From the NCBI GenBank assembly GCA_905182985.1, contig CAJJDN010000147.1, positions 62,001-126,000 of the forward strand: DNA of 64,000 nt. Reading direction: 5' to 3'. The notes under the pieces were generated by a model. It saw only the letters and a program-made list of their open reading frames with translations, was not told the DNA's origin and did not search any database. Positions 48,948 to 60,898 of this stretch are shown piece after piece. Every line of letters starts with the position of its first letter. The first letter of the stretch is position 1. The position numbers and the translations under genes were made by a program. This stretch comes from Paramecium sonneborni (lineage: Eukaryota; Ciliophora; Oligohymenophorea; Peniculida; Parameciidae).

Positions 48948-49843
48948 TCAAATAACAGCATATCCTCCTTCACCTTGTAATCCTCTAAATTTCTTAATTA
49001 TTCCAAAAACTTTTATAACAGTAAAATTAACTCCATCCTTAAATAAATGAGGAAAATCTTTCCAAAAATGGGAGTGAGGTAGTGCATCAATTCCACTAAG
49101 TTAATATTATTTTTTATTGTAAGCTATACCTCCTCCAAAATAAAGGCCTACAGCTATTATAATATAGAAAAGCATAGTTTAGCTGCCCCCACCTAAGATT
49201 AATGAAATAATTACTAGGAGAAGAACCTGATCGACAACCAGCTGAATGTTAAATACCCAATCTAATATTACATTTACTAGAATCAATAACTCTAAAGTTA
49301 GGTTCATCTTTTCCACAAGTTATTTCAAATGTAACTGATCTTGGACTCATTTACATTTATTCATTATCTGCAATAATTTTTTGTAATCCTCCATCATCTT
49401 TAACATCAAAACACATATCGCCTTATAATTAATTTAAAATTAACCTTATTTGTAAGTGATGGAAATTCCTAATTCAGGATAAACCGGATTAACATAGCCA
49501 AATTCTTGAGTTTCTTTTAATCCCAAGACCTTTGTATTTAATAATGATTTACATCACAATTTTCAGTTACTTTACCCATTACTTCAAGTGCTTCAAATGC
49601 AGCAACATCACGACCTTAACATCTCACAGCTCCTGTACAAAAATTAAATTCATAAACCATGTTAAACATTCCCATGCCTGTATAGATTTGTATAAAAAAG
49701 TTACTTGTATCAGTATCGGGTACTTAATAGTTATTTATGTTATGAAGTTTTGAGATGTCATAAGTATATCCGAAAGCATCGTGCCATAGGCAATTTTTAT
49801 CTGTAGCATAAGACGTGGTAATTAAAATTAATAAAGAAAACAT
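48948..49843 (-). CDS. MRH-domain type I membrane protein (cation-dependent M6P-receptor-like)
   Basis: ATG 49843, TGA 48948, introns of 23, 23 and 22 nt, 275 aa. Signal peptide residues 1-14 (MFSLLILITTSYA). The luminal MRH-like domain has FGYTYDISKL, YEFNFCTGAVRCQG, TENCDVLGL, FEITCGKDEPNF and KCNIRLGIQHSAGC, the paired-cysteine pattern of mannose-6-phosphate receptor homology domains. One transmembrane helix follows (MLFYIIIAVGLYFGGGIAY), then a ~60-residue cytosolic tail with GIDALPHSHFWKDFPHL, very like the tails of CD-MPR and Atg27-type sorting receptors. Likely sorts glycoproteins between Golgi and endosomes or secretory granules. Confidence 0.86.
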
Positions 49844-49864
49844 TATTTTATAATATTAATTATT

Positions 49865-52042
49865 TCATCTAAAATAACTACGGAAATTTAATTCATCAGC
49901 AATTTCCAAGCTTTAATTTTTTTTGAATGATGGTTCAAAATTTTCTTTTCCACTTTTATTTGGTATATTTTTTTCATGAGAACAAATGTGCTTAAAAGGC
50001 TCCTTAAACTATTAAATACTGTTTTGCATATCATTATAAGTTGGACTACTTTGATTTAATTGAGATTAAAAATAACTTTGAAATGATTCAATTTCACTTT
50101 TATTTATCTCTTCAGTTTTCTTATTTTCATTTACATCCCAAAATTAAACATTAATAGCTGAAGTGTCAAATAAATATTTAGGATACTTAATAGGTTTAGA
50201 AGTTTTTAATTTTAATGTTTCTGAATTCTCAATTTTAAGCTTCATTTCTTTTCTTAGTTTAACTTTGTATATATTTTGCATCATTATTGAAATATTATCT
50301 AACATTTAATCTAAAGTTTCATTATTTAGTAAAACCATTTCATCAACATCAATCATATTATGATAACATAAAACAATTTTTAACAGTTTATTTCTTTCAT
50401 CTTAAAGATCTTTACTCAATTGTTTATATTTTCTAGTTTTAGCTTTTTGATTTGCATATCTCTTTTTTGTTTAAACAATGGTTTCTTATTGTTTTGATTT
50501 AAGTTCATTTACTTAAAACTCTAATGTTTATTTTTCTGATTTTAAAATAATGAATTCCTCTTCTAAATTTTAATATTTTTTTATCATTCCAAATGAATCA
50601 ATAATATCTTATTTAATTTCAAGATCTCTACTTCCTTTTTCAGGAACCCAAAGTACTCCAACACCATGATAGTGTAAATGAGTCCATTGATATGGTTAAT
50701 TCTTATTAATCATAGCTTATATATGATCAGAAGCTGTAAATTATGATTTAAATATTTTTCTTTATTCTTCCAATTTTTCTATAATTTTGAGCATCATTTC
50801 TTATTATTATTTATCATCAACTCTTGCTCTTTGTAATTCTTCAATTTTAGTTTCATAATCCTTAATAACTCTATTGAGACTTTCATCATTATCAAAACCT
50901 ACAATATTCTTGGAAACATTGTTTTCTATTTTTTTTGCATTTGTTCCAAATCTTAAAGTTGACAAAGTTTATTCAAATTAACTATAACAAGGATTAACAC
51001 ATAGTATTATGGCAGTTCTTGAATTACCTCCTAAAGAAGATCTTAAAATCTTGGTTAAAGGTGAATTTCGATATGGAATGTGTTGATCACTAAATAATGT
51101 AAAGTTTTTACTTTCTTCCTTAAGCTCTTAGGGATATGACTTAAGTTAAAAAAAATAAACTTTTATTAATATGTTTTGATTCATTCTATCTATCCTTATA
51201 TTAAGTTCCACTTCCTCCTGCTGAAGTTCCTCTTTTTTTAAGCATTGAATCATGGATATTGATTTTTTCTGATCCTGCTAAATCAACAAAATTAAGAATA
51301 GATTCAGTTATTACAGAATTTGGTCCAATAGTATTTGGAACACATCTAACATAAAGTCTGAAAATGGTATGAGATCTACTACTGCAATGATTCATAATAG
51401 TTGATGCGTAATGTCTATTACTTTCTCCAAATTGAAGGATATCCATAATTTCATCAATGGTTGTGACTATTTCTTCGACTGCTCCTTTAATAACAAATTC
51501 CCTATTATAATCTTCATTAATAAGTAAAGTTTCACTCAATTTCTCTTAAGTTGATAAGAGATCATAAACTTAATCAGTATAGATTTCAACATAGCTACAT
51601 CTTAAGAAAAACTATTTATCTTATTGTTTCTAAATTTCTGCAAAAAGATCTTTAAGTGCTTATTTTAAAATTCCTTCTTCTTAATCATATCCCATCATAG
51701 TGTAAGTCTTACCACTTCCTGTTTATCCATACATAAATACAGTCCCATTTATACCTTATAATGATGATAATGTAATTCTTTAAATCTACTATTAATAAAT
51801 AAATTTAGTGGTGTGTTTGGGATCAAAACATTAATCTAATGATATGAGATTGATTATTTACTAAAAGTAAATTCTACTCTTTATCCTGGTACAAATTTAC
51901 GCATTCTTACTAAATCATTAAATCTATCATTAGAAATAGTAATAGTATCTTAATTTTAAACAGACCAAATTTCAAGATCGTTATTATCTTTCTCTAAAAC
52001 ATTTGAAGGTCTAATTCTAACTACAACTTAAATATTCTCCAT
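49865..52042 (-). CDS. Kinesin motor protein (kinesin-7-like)
   Basis: Microtubule motor with N-terminal motor domain. ATG 52042, TGA 49865, introns of 26 nt (51836-51861) and 22 nt (51090-51111), 709 aa. Motor signatures: [11 protein letters not shown] start, P-loop [19 protein letters not shown], switch [12 protein letters not shown], switch [32 protein letters not shown], and [19 protein letters not shown]. Coiled-coil stalk from ~residue 390, Gln- and Lys-rich tail. The order and [10 protein letters not shown] segment fit CENP-E/kinesin-7 best, but subfamily needs a tree. Stop is 21 bp from the MRH gene's start on the same strand. Confidence 0.93.
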
Positions 52043-52131
52043 TAATTTAAATTAAATATTGTTTTAACCGAATATTTTACAATTAAAATGTAGAAATTGT
52101 ATTGATATTAATATTGATGATAATTCATTAA

Positions 52132-53301
52132 TCAAAAGACTTCTTCTCTAATTTAAAGGAATTCTGAGGCAGCACTCATCTTTTGAGTAAGAACTTCTTA
52201 TAATCTTTCAACGACTTCCAATTATTATTCTCTTTCGAAAGTTTAAGCTTCATATTAAGCTTCTTATTCAGCAGCCCATCTTTATTGGATAGCCAAAGAA
52301 TCTTCAGCATCTTCAAGGAATAACTAAATATTAAATGATGATAATACAGTTTAATCTTCTAAATCTTCAACAGCTTCTTAGATTGTAACTTTGAATTAAA
52401 CAATTGAGTTTTCTAAGAAAGCTTTTCTCTCAACTAATCTCTTATGTTCTTCTTATAAGTGACCACTTTAGACTTCCCAATTAGCAGCTTATCTTTCTTC
52501 TGTTGCAAGGAGTGATGCTCTACTAGCAACTAATTATTATCTGATTTAAGCTAAGAGTTCTAATATTTTAATAATGCTCTTGTTATCAACTTTTGATGCT
52601 AATTATGTTAAAGCATTGATAAGTGGCTTTAAATAATAGAATAATATTCATACTTTAAAGAGAGCATGTTTACTTTCCATCAATTTAGCTTAGACTTTTT
52701 CAAATCTACTCTTAAGTTGAGCAAATGCAACACCAGCTTATAAATGTTAAACAATCTTTGATGCTTCATCAATAGCATCCATTTAATCAACATGTTCTGC
52801 ATCCTTTCTAACCCATGTTTCATGTTATGATTATCTTGTAGCAGATTCGTCAGCAAAACTTTTTTCGTTATTAGCAATATCAGATGTGACAACTCTTACT
52901 TCAACTTCAGCTTCTCCCAAAGCCTCGGTTGTTGAATCTCTCAAATTTGAAAGAGAAACAATTTAAGATTAATGATAAGCTATTTCTTATTCTAAGTCAG
53001 CAATTATCTATCAAATATAATTTATTAAATATACCTTCTCGAAAGCAACTGTATCACTTTCATGAACTTTGTCAGCTTTCTTTTAATCTCCATTAAGTTA
53101 TGAAGCAATGTTGTTTAAAAGGATTTAAATTTCTCCAACTGGTCCTCCTGTTGCCAATTAAAGTTGGAGGACTGACAATACAGAATTACCAAATGAATCT
53201 TTATTGATTTATGCCAACACTTCCTTTGGACTTTCACTCTTTGCTACTCTAGCAGTTGTCACTGCCAAGATAAGTGTCAATATTGCAATGATTCTAGCCA
53301 T
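52132..53301 (-). CDS. Trichocyst matrix protein
   Basis: Structural protein of Paramecium's dischargeable secretory granules. ATG 53301, TGA 52132. Introns of 27 nt (53008-53034), 27 nt (52627-52653) and a probable 24 nt (52324-52347) give 363 aa. Signal peptide MARIIAILTLILAVTTA, then SPKEVLAQINKDSFGNSVLS, LATGGPVGEIQ, KADKVHESDTVAFEK, HETWVRKDAEHVDQMDAID, FAQLKSRFEKVQAKL, and a long heptad-rich half ending QLEVVERLQEVLTQKM. These match the conserved layout of trichocyst matrix protein precursors. The 24-nt intron keeps frame either way. Precursors are normally proteolytically processed before crystallising. Confidence 0.94.
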
Positions 53302-54292
53302 ATTAAAATTATTAATGAATTATTATCACATCCAAGCAGAAAACTTAAAAAACCCGTTTTTTAATTATTTCTTTATAATCAATTTATTCCTTTATTAATA
53401 GCATCTTAGCCTTCCTTTTAAATCATACTAATTATAAATCTTTATTTCCTCTCTTCTACATTCCTCCTAATCATAACTAACTAACTTCAATCAATCATTT
53501 TCTATTTTCATTATCAAACACTTCAAAAATTTATTAAAATTCTTATTCCACTAAATTAACCTACTCCAATTTGCATCAAGAACCGAGTTTAAACAACTAT
53601 TCTTATATCTTTTTTTAGTTTTTAATTGCTTACTTTGATGCTAATTTATATTTAGAATAAATTTCATATTTATATCTTTCAACATCAAAGCTACTTTCCA
53701 ACTATTTCTATCTCCTCTAAATTTCAAATCAATGTACAAATTTTAATATTCTTTTTGTACAAGTTAATGATCATTATTATTCTAAAAAATAAGTTAAAAC
53801 TCATATTCTATGATTAATTGTTGATGAATCTTAATATGGATTTGACTATCAAAACAATCTTTAGTATATATTATAATTTGAGAAATTAAATATGCCAAAA
53901 GAGAACAACCTTTTAAAGAAAGAAGAAACATCGAATTATATTCTTAATTAATTTAATATTGAATTAAGCCTTCTTTGCCAACTCTTCAATAAAATAGTTT
54001 GCATAATTATTCTGTAGCTATATTATCTGAGTTTGGATACATAATAATAGATGTACATAAGAAATAAAAAATGTTCATAAGAAATTATCCAAAGGTTTGA
54101 ATCAAAGTAATATAGATATAGATAGAAAATATTAACTTGATGTTAAGTTATATATCTATTTATAGAGAGGAGATTTGTATTATGATGATTAAAAATAATA
54201 TTAAATTAATTATATTATTTTAATCATTAAAAATGCGTCAATAAACTCAGAAAAACTCTTTTTTAAAAACTATCCCTTTTTAATCAATTTTT
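53302..54292. other. Intergenic with one small ORF
   Basis: Mostly AT-rich spacer. A plus ORF from ATG 53892 to TGA 54138 (82 residues, starting MPKENNLLKKEETSNYILNQ) is open but unrecognised and may be chance. Confidence 0.4.
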
Positions 54293-55821
54293 ATGGAGTC
54301 TTTAAAGTAATAATCGATGTGGGTGTCATCAAATACGATTGATGGAAATAGCTAATTTTAAGGTATTGACTAATAAATCATTTAGGAAGGTTACTTATAA
54401 AAGTTGATAATCAATGGGAATCAGCATAATTAAATCTATATCCTGAGAAACTATATAGAAAAGGAGTGGGATCTGAGGATTGTGCATCATATTGTTAATT
54501 ACAGGCTTGCTTTTTAAAAAAGTTTACACATTTTGATCCAACAATGCCAAATTACAGATATGGATTAAGACTGCAATTTGGTTAATAATTAACTCATTTA
54601 TTATGTGAGAATTCAGACATCTTTAAAAAATGGTTTCAATTTTTAAGAAGATATTGTATAATGGATAAATTTGCAAGGAAATATAAGGTATTAGGGAAAA
54701 TAAAGTATAATGACCCAGTATTTGGTTAATGCTTATTTTCTTGTGTAAGAGTACAAGATGCAGAATATCATATAGTAAAAGTGATAGAGAAGGAGGTTAT
54801 AACGGCAGCATAAAAATAAAATTTATATAGGGAGTTAAGTAATCTAAGAAAATTGAGTCATACATAAATATGTTATCTAGTAGAAGTGTTCGAAGATGAA
54901 TAGAATTTATATATTCTATATGAATATTATTTTGGGATTGATTTAAGATCATACATAAAGGAATCATAGATTTATTAAATGGCAGAATAGTCCACCTAGG
55001 GATTGGATGAGAAATTGGTTGCAGATATAATCTATGGAGTTCTATAAGCAATATAGCATATGCATTAAAGAGGAGTATTTCATAGAGATATAAAAATGGA
55101 AAATTTATTCATTCCAGAAAAGAAACGTTTGCCTTTTGTTGTATTAGGCAATTTTTGTTATTCTGAAACTACAGATCAAGTATAATATAAGAAATGTGGT
55201 ACTCCAGGATTCGTTGCTCCTGAAATATTTAAATCTAAGAATTATACAAGTAAAGTAGATTTATTTTCATTGGGTGTAATCTTCTATCTATTAATTTATG
55301 GGAAATTACCTTTTGAAGGTAAAGATTAAGAAGAAATACTTAGATCTAATGAAAGATGTGAAATAGATTACAGAATTGAGTAATAAATTAATATATATAA
55401 ATAAATAGAAAAAAAATATGTAAAAAAATATCAAACTCTGGAATGGATTTATTAAAGGGATTGTTGAATAAAGAACCAATTAAAAGATTATCAGCTACTT
55501 ATGCACTCAATCATCATTGGTTTATAAAAATGGGAACTAGACATTAAAGAAATTAATTACTTTAAGTTCAAAGAGGGAAATCTCTATCTACAATTATAGA
55601 AAATTCTGTAGATATTACTTAAAGGTAAGCAAGATTGAGTTAAAAAGCTTTTTAGTTACTATTAATCCAATTCCTAATTACACTAATCTACAAAGGAAGA
55701 AGACAGATAAGACAGAGTAGAAAAAGAATTCAATTAAGGTAGTCTATATGATAAGTTACTCCATTTTAATAGTATTTAGTATTAGCCTTCTAAATTTAGA
55801 CATAATTAATCATAATAATGA
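54293..55821 (+). CDS. PH-domain kinase, probable pseudokinase
   Basis: ATG 54293, TGA 55819. Introns of 23 nt (54363-54385), 29 nt (55380-55408), 23 nt (55625-55647) and a longer 41 nt (55739-55779) give 470 aa. Residues ~25-130 resemble a PH domain (GRLLIKVDNQWESAQLNLYP ... FKKWFQFLRRY). Kinase domain: YHIVKVIEK with Lys, VFHRDIKMENLFI catalytic loop, then VVLGNFCYSE where DFG should be, KCGTPGFVAPEIF, VDLFSLGVIFYLLIYGKLPF. Loss of the DFG Asp suggests weak or no catalysis. The PH domain would bring it to phosphoinositide membranes. The last intron is unusually long and its acceptor is my best choice. Confidence 0.83.
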
Positions 55822-55921
55822 TAAATATTTTTATTCTTTTATAATAATTATTGATTAATATGAAAACAAGATGGTTTAGAGAAATTGAATAAAAAAATAA
55901 TTAATTTATTAAAATTTAATT

Positions 55922-58766
55922 ATGACATCCAAACTTTTGATGATTCCAAAAACTAAATTCAATCCTCGATTTCATCCAACATCCAGAGAAATAGAATTAC
56001 TTAGTTAAGTAATAAAATTTGAGTAAAATGTTGATTCTAAAGTAAATTCAAAGAATATTAATAAAAGGCATTTACTTTACATGAAAGTCCTTTAAGTGTT
56101 CATGGGAGATTACATTTTGGACATTTTTATAATAAAGTTCATAAAGATATAATAAAAAGGTATAAATTATTAAGAGGATATAAAATTGCACCTTCTATGT
56201 AATTTGAATTATTTGGACCATAAATTGAACATGCAGCATTTTAAGAATTAATTTAAAAGGGAACTACATAAATGTAGTATGATGAAATAACAATAAGATA
56301 AATATGTTCAAAATATGCAGAAGAACAATTAAAATCTTATTTGGAATAGATTTAAAGATGGGGTATATTGGAATAAGAAATAAGTTTAACAATAGATCCG
56401 AGATATTAAAAATAAGTGTTATATTAATTAGCTTATTTCTTAGAATAAAGTATAATGTTATATGATGATAGATAAAATTGTAAAGGAGTAAAAAATTGTT
56501 ATATGGTCTAAATCTAGATTTTTAGAAGTTCCATTAGATTCTGTAATAATATCATAAAGAGATGTACCAGGACATGCTATAAAATTTAAATTTACAAGAT
56601 TAAGTGCAAATTTTAAGAAATTAAAATGTGTTTTTTATCTTGTTTTAGAATTGCCATCTCCATGGAAAATTCCAAGTGCAAAGGCTATATAATTGATAGA
56701 ATAGGAATGGTTAGTGATGAAAGACAAAGAAGCTCTTATTATGAGCAAGTAATTTTATAATACTCATAAAGAAGAATTTTAAATGTATAAATTTGTAGGA
56801 ACAATAGTAACATCTGATTTTATTAATTTGACTGTTGATAATAGTTTAAATGAATTTATAGATTTAAGAATAATTGAAGGTGAAGAGAATAATATAATTT
56901 GTCCTGCTCATTAAATGGATGATATACCTATAGCTAAAAAATATAAATTAGATAGAACAGGTATGGTAAATGAAAATGGATAATTAATTTATGAAGATGA
57001 AGAATTAGATATTTTAAATAATGAAGCAGATTAATAGATTCTGAAAGATTTAAGAGAAAGAAATAGAATTATTGATGTAGTCAGTTCAGCATAAGAAGTC
57101 TTTTATCATCACAAAGTTACAGGAGAACAACTCTTATTAAGAAGTGTTCCTGCATGGTTTTTAAATTTTGATGAAAAACTCATTGATGAATATAAACAAA
57201 AGTATAATGTAGATGAAGAAAATGCTAAATTTCATAAGAAAGATGAAATATATACATCATATATAGAATTAATGGAATCTTTATGTGGTTAATGGTGTAT
57301 TACTGAACATAATGTTTGGGGTATTCCAATCCCATTATTTAAAGCAACTAATCCTAAAAAAATAGATTAATTAAAAAATGGATATTTACTTAATGCAGAT
57401 ATTGTAAGACATTTTGCTGATTTAATTGAAAATAATGGAAGTGATATATATTGGAAATGGAATATTGTTGATTTATTACCAGATACATATAAACCTTTAG
57501 CATAACATCTAGAAAAACATACATGTGTATTAAATAGAAATTTTAGTTTACCACAATAATGTGATCTTATCTATGAAGGAGAAGATTAAAATGAAGCATT
57601 TCTTTTTAGCAGTTAAATGATGATGATGTTATTTCAAAACAAATTTGAGAGATAAATTTATACTCATCCAGTTTTATAATACAACAAAGATAAAATTAGT
57701 AAAACTAATTATTTTACTTTGCAAAATATTATTGAAGGTTAAATCAAAGCAAATGAATAAAAATAATATGGAGTAATATTTTATACCATTATTATTATTA
57801 GTCTGGTGTTGATATTCTTAGAGCTCTTGTTACTACTGTCAATGAACATGATGAATTTTCATAATTTATGTTAGATAAAAAAAAAGAATAAATTAATTAC
57901 ATAAGAAAAATATATTGGTAAATTATTGGATGTTTAGAAAATGCTTCTCTTACTCCAGTTGATGTTAAAGATTTACATTTTGTATTTATCATTTTATTTA
58001 TAATTAGTATGATTCATATATTTATCAACAATTGATATTATTTGTTGCTAACATTACAAAAGCATATGAAGATTTTAATTTTGGATTAGCTTATTAATTG
58101 TATATAGATTTCATGCAAAATTATGTTTCATTATATGTTTCAAGCACAAGAAATAAAATTATTGCATTTCATAGTGAATATCAAAATTGCTTGTATATCT
58201 ATTACAAAATTTATGATATAACATTAAATGTTATTCAACCTATATTATGTTTTAATGCAAGAGATATTCATACTAAATTACCTAATACATGGCCAAAAAT
58301 TCCAGTTAATCATTTTTAAGAGGCATAATAAAATATTGTTACTTTAAGCTTATTACATAAAATATAAAAAGAAGTCAATACTTAAATTGATTTAGTTTAA
58401 GAAAGAATAAAATAAAAAAGCATATCAAAAAGATTAGAAATAGTATTTATTCTTGATTAAAATACTTATGAAGCTAAATTAATAAATATAGATCCTGATG
58501 AATTATCTTTATTTTTTAATTGTGGAAAAATAACTATTGAAACTGAATTTTAAAATAAAAAAAGACCAACTCATGTTTGCATGTCTTCATTTTATGTTAA
58601 GGAATAATTTTATCATTAAAAAATTAATTATCATCTCAAATTTTATGAAATTACTCATAGTTAATGTCCAAGATGTCTTGAACATAAACCTGTTATAAAT
58701 GAGATCTGTTAGGATTGTACAGAATATATTTAAATAGAAGAAGAAAAATTAAAACAAATTAATTGA
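55922..58766 (+). CDS. Isoleucyl-tRNA synthetase (organelle-type)
   Basis: Class I aminoacyl-tRNA synthetase. ATG 55922, TGA 58764; introns of 26, 29 and 26 nt. HIGH-type motif SVHGRLHFGHFYNKVHKDII near residue 45, WSKSRFLEVPLDSVIISQRD, editing-domain region CPAHQMDDIPIA, NVWGIPIPLF, DLIYEGEDQNEAFLFSS, and KDKISKT in the KMSKS position. The C-terminus has CPRCLEHKPVINEICQDC, the Cys-x2-Cys pair usual in bacterial/mitochondrial IleRS. One extra A in a run of six at about 56487-56492 breaks the frame (GVKIVIWSKSR needs five); without it the CDS is 920 codons plus stop. Either a consensus error or a broken gene. Mitochondrial targeting is inferred only. Confidence 0.85.
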
Positions 58767-58961
58767 AAATACATGTTTATATAATTTTATAGTAATATTT
58801 TAGTTCCCTAAATAAATAATTTTTTAAACTGAATCTTGTTTTTAATTTTTCTTTAACCTAGCTTTTTTTTTATACTTTTAAAATGGGGAAAACATCATTT
58901 AATATATAGTACAATCGTTTATAGAAATTAATAAAATTTTAAGAGTTTAAAATACAGAAAG

Positions 58962-59207
58962 TCATTTCAAATCCTTACTTAAAAGCCTTTAATTTTAAAT
59001 TCTTACAGTTTTTATAAATTTTGGTAAGAATTGATTAGGGAGTTTTATTTTTGGTGTCATTGGTGAATCCAAACCATCATTTCTATCCCAAAGGTCATAA
59101 TCAAATTAAGTATCAAGATTTTTCTAACTTAAGTTTATAGATCTCAAAGATTTTCTCTCCAAAGCAGTTTGCATAAACCGATTGTTCAACAGATTAAAAG
59201 AATCCAT
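58962..59207 (-). CDS. Small protein with NRFxQxA motif, 81 aa
   Basis: Intronless, ATG 59207 to TGA 58962. Starts MDSFNLLNNRFMQTALERKS, continues YDLWDRNDGLDSPMTPKIKL, ends basic. Shares the N-terminal LxNRFxQxAxxR pattern with the proteins at 39927 and 59552. No signal peptide. Function unknown. Confidence 0.6.
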
Positions 59208-59551
59208 TAAACAAATGTATTAAAAAAATAATATAATTTGTTCCATTATAAATCTCATAAATCAAAAAATATTTTATCAAGATTATAATGAATTAATAAC
59301 TCAATATATATAATTTTAGTATATTAAAAACAATATCAATCTATTTTACCTTCTAAATTTATTTTCTGCCCTAAATATTTTTGATTTATTTTTTATTTGA
59401 TTATTTATTAATGATACATTTTTATAAATGCTTGTTAATTATTTCTTCAATAATTTTGAAACTTTTATATTTCCAATTTTACTTTCTTAGTATAGTTTGA
59501 ATAGTTAATATTGATAATTATTTAATACAAAAATAACATATATTCATATAT

Positions 59552-59827
59552 TCATTGAAGAGATCCTCTTCCAAATTTATTGTTTAACTAACCAATTAAA
59601 TTTACTCGAACTGATTTAGGTATATTGTTAAGACTTAAATTTTCTTGATCTGATGCCTATGTATAAGATGAATCGAGATCCTTATGTAAAGTCTAGGTCT
59701 TTTAATCAATGAAATTTTCTCTTTATTAATTTTTAAATTGTGAACTAAAGTTATCACTCTATCTGTTTCGTCTCTTTTCACAAGCCTTTTAATGAAATCG
59801 ATTCTTTTCTAAACTAAAAGTGCTCAT
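59552..59827 (-). CDS. Small protein with NRFxQxA motif, 91 aa
   Basis: Intronless, ATG 59827 to TGA 59552. Starts MSTFSLEKNRFHQKACEKRR, Ser/Gln-rich middle, ends PKSVRVNLIGQLNNKFGRGS. Same N-terminal motif as the 81-aa neighbour 345 bp away. Its first 46 bases (59782-59827) lie in the duplicated block and recur at 60899-60944. Confidence 0.6.
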
Positions 59828-60897
59828 CAATTAATTATAATAATGGTTGGATAAATGATAGTAATTAATGATTGGTTAGCTATTATAAAACTTTTAAATT
59901 TTAATAAATTATAACAAATGAATCATTTCGAAAAAATAACTATACATATATTAAATTTGATTTTGGTTCTTGTAATTTGTAAAATCATAAAAACATAATA
60001 TTTTAATCCCTTAAATTATTTTTTGTTAGATTTTTATTAATGATACCAAAAAACTAACTAATAATTAAAAAAATAAAAAGATGTAAGTTATAATGAAGTG
60101 AAATTACAAATCAATGGATTGCCTATTTTGTAAATTAATAAGATTACCTTATTTTGATATATCTTGCTTAGAATAAAATGTGAAAGAATTATGATAAATA
60201 AATTAAGGATATTTCATATAACTTTTTAAATCCTCGTTGTTATATGTAATTTCATCATCTAATTGTTAAAATATATTAATTGAGTTTTCTTCTTTTCAAA
60301 TGGAACACAAAGCTTTACATTATTTACAAAAAAAATATTAATTCTTTAAATAAAATTATATTGTTTAGAAATAAAATGAACAATTATGTTTACGGATAGA
60401 ATTGTAATGATATATTTTGAATATTTTTAGAGTAGATACTAATATAGCAATTGTTCTAAAAGATAGAGTAGTTGATGGTAGAAATATAAAAATTAACTAA
60501 TTTTTCTAATTAATTAATAATGAATCTATAAACTTAGGAAAATTAATACAATACACTTAAGAGATAATTTAATGATATATGGAGTTAATTAAGTGATAAA
60601 TAAAAGATCTGGTTTAATTTAAAAAATAATACTTAACATTATACTTTATCAAATGAAGCATTTGTAATGTCTAATTTAATAACTGATATAAAGAGTAGAG
60701 TATCAGAAATTTAATAATTTAACTCTTATTAATAGGATTATTGTAAATAGAAAAAATGTTAATTATGTTAAGAGAAAGATTACACAATAAGTAACCTAAA
60801 AGCATAAATATAAAAATAAGCAGAAATTTTATTAAAATTGCAATGTATAAATTATTAAATTAAATAATAGCTGATAGTGAAATGACAAAACCTTAAT
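59782..60897. repeat. 1116-bp duplicated block, copy 1
   Basis: Same as 60899-62014 (offset 1117) and separated from it by a single N at 60898. It contains the 5' end of the 91-aa gene, a spacer of about 470 bp with no gene seen, and most of the coiled-coil gene. Confidence 0.92.
60300..60897 (+). pseudogene. Truncated copy of the 61417 coiled-coil gene
   Basis: Identical to 61417-62014, ending at the single N, so it lacks the last exon. Almost certainly an assembly duplicate. Confidence 0.75.
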
Positions 60898-60898
60898 N

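Noticed and set aside
51201..51539. A 112-residue kinesin fragment as a stand-alone gene
   Set aside because: It is an internal piece of the 709-aa kinesin; TAA/TAG codons around it are Gln.
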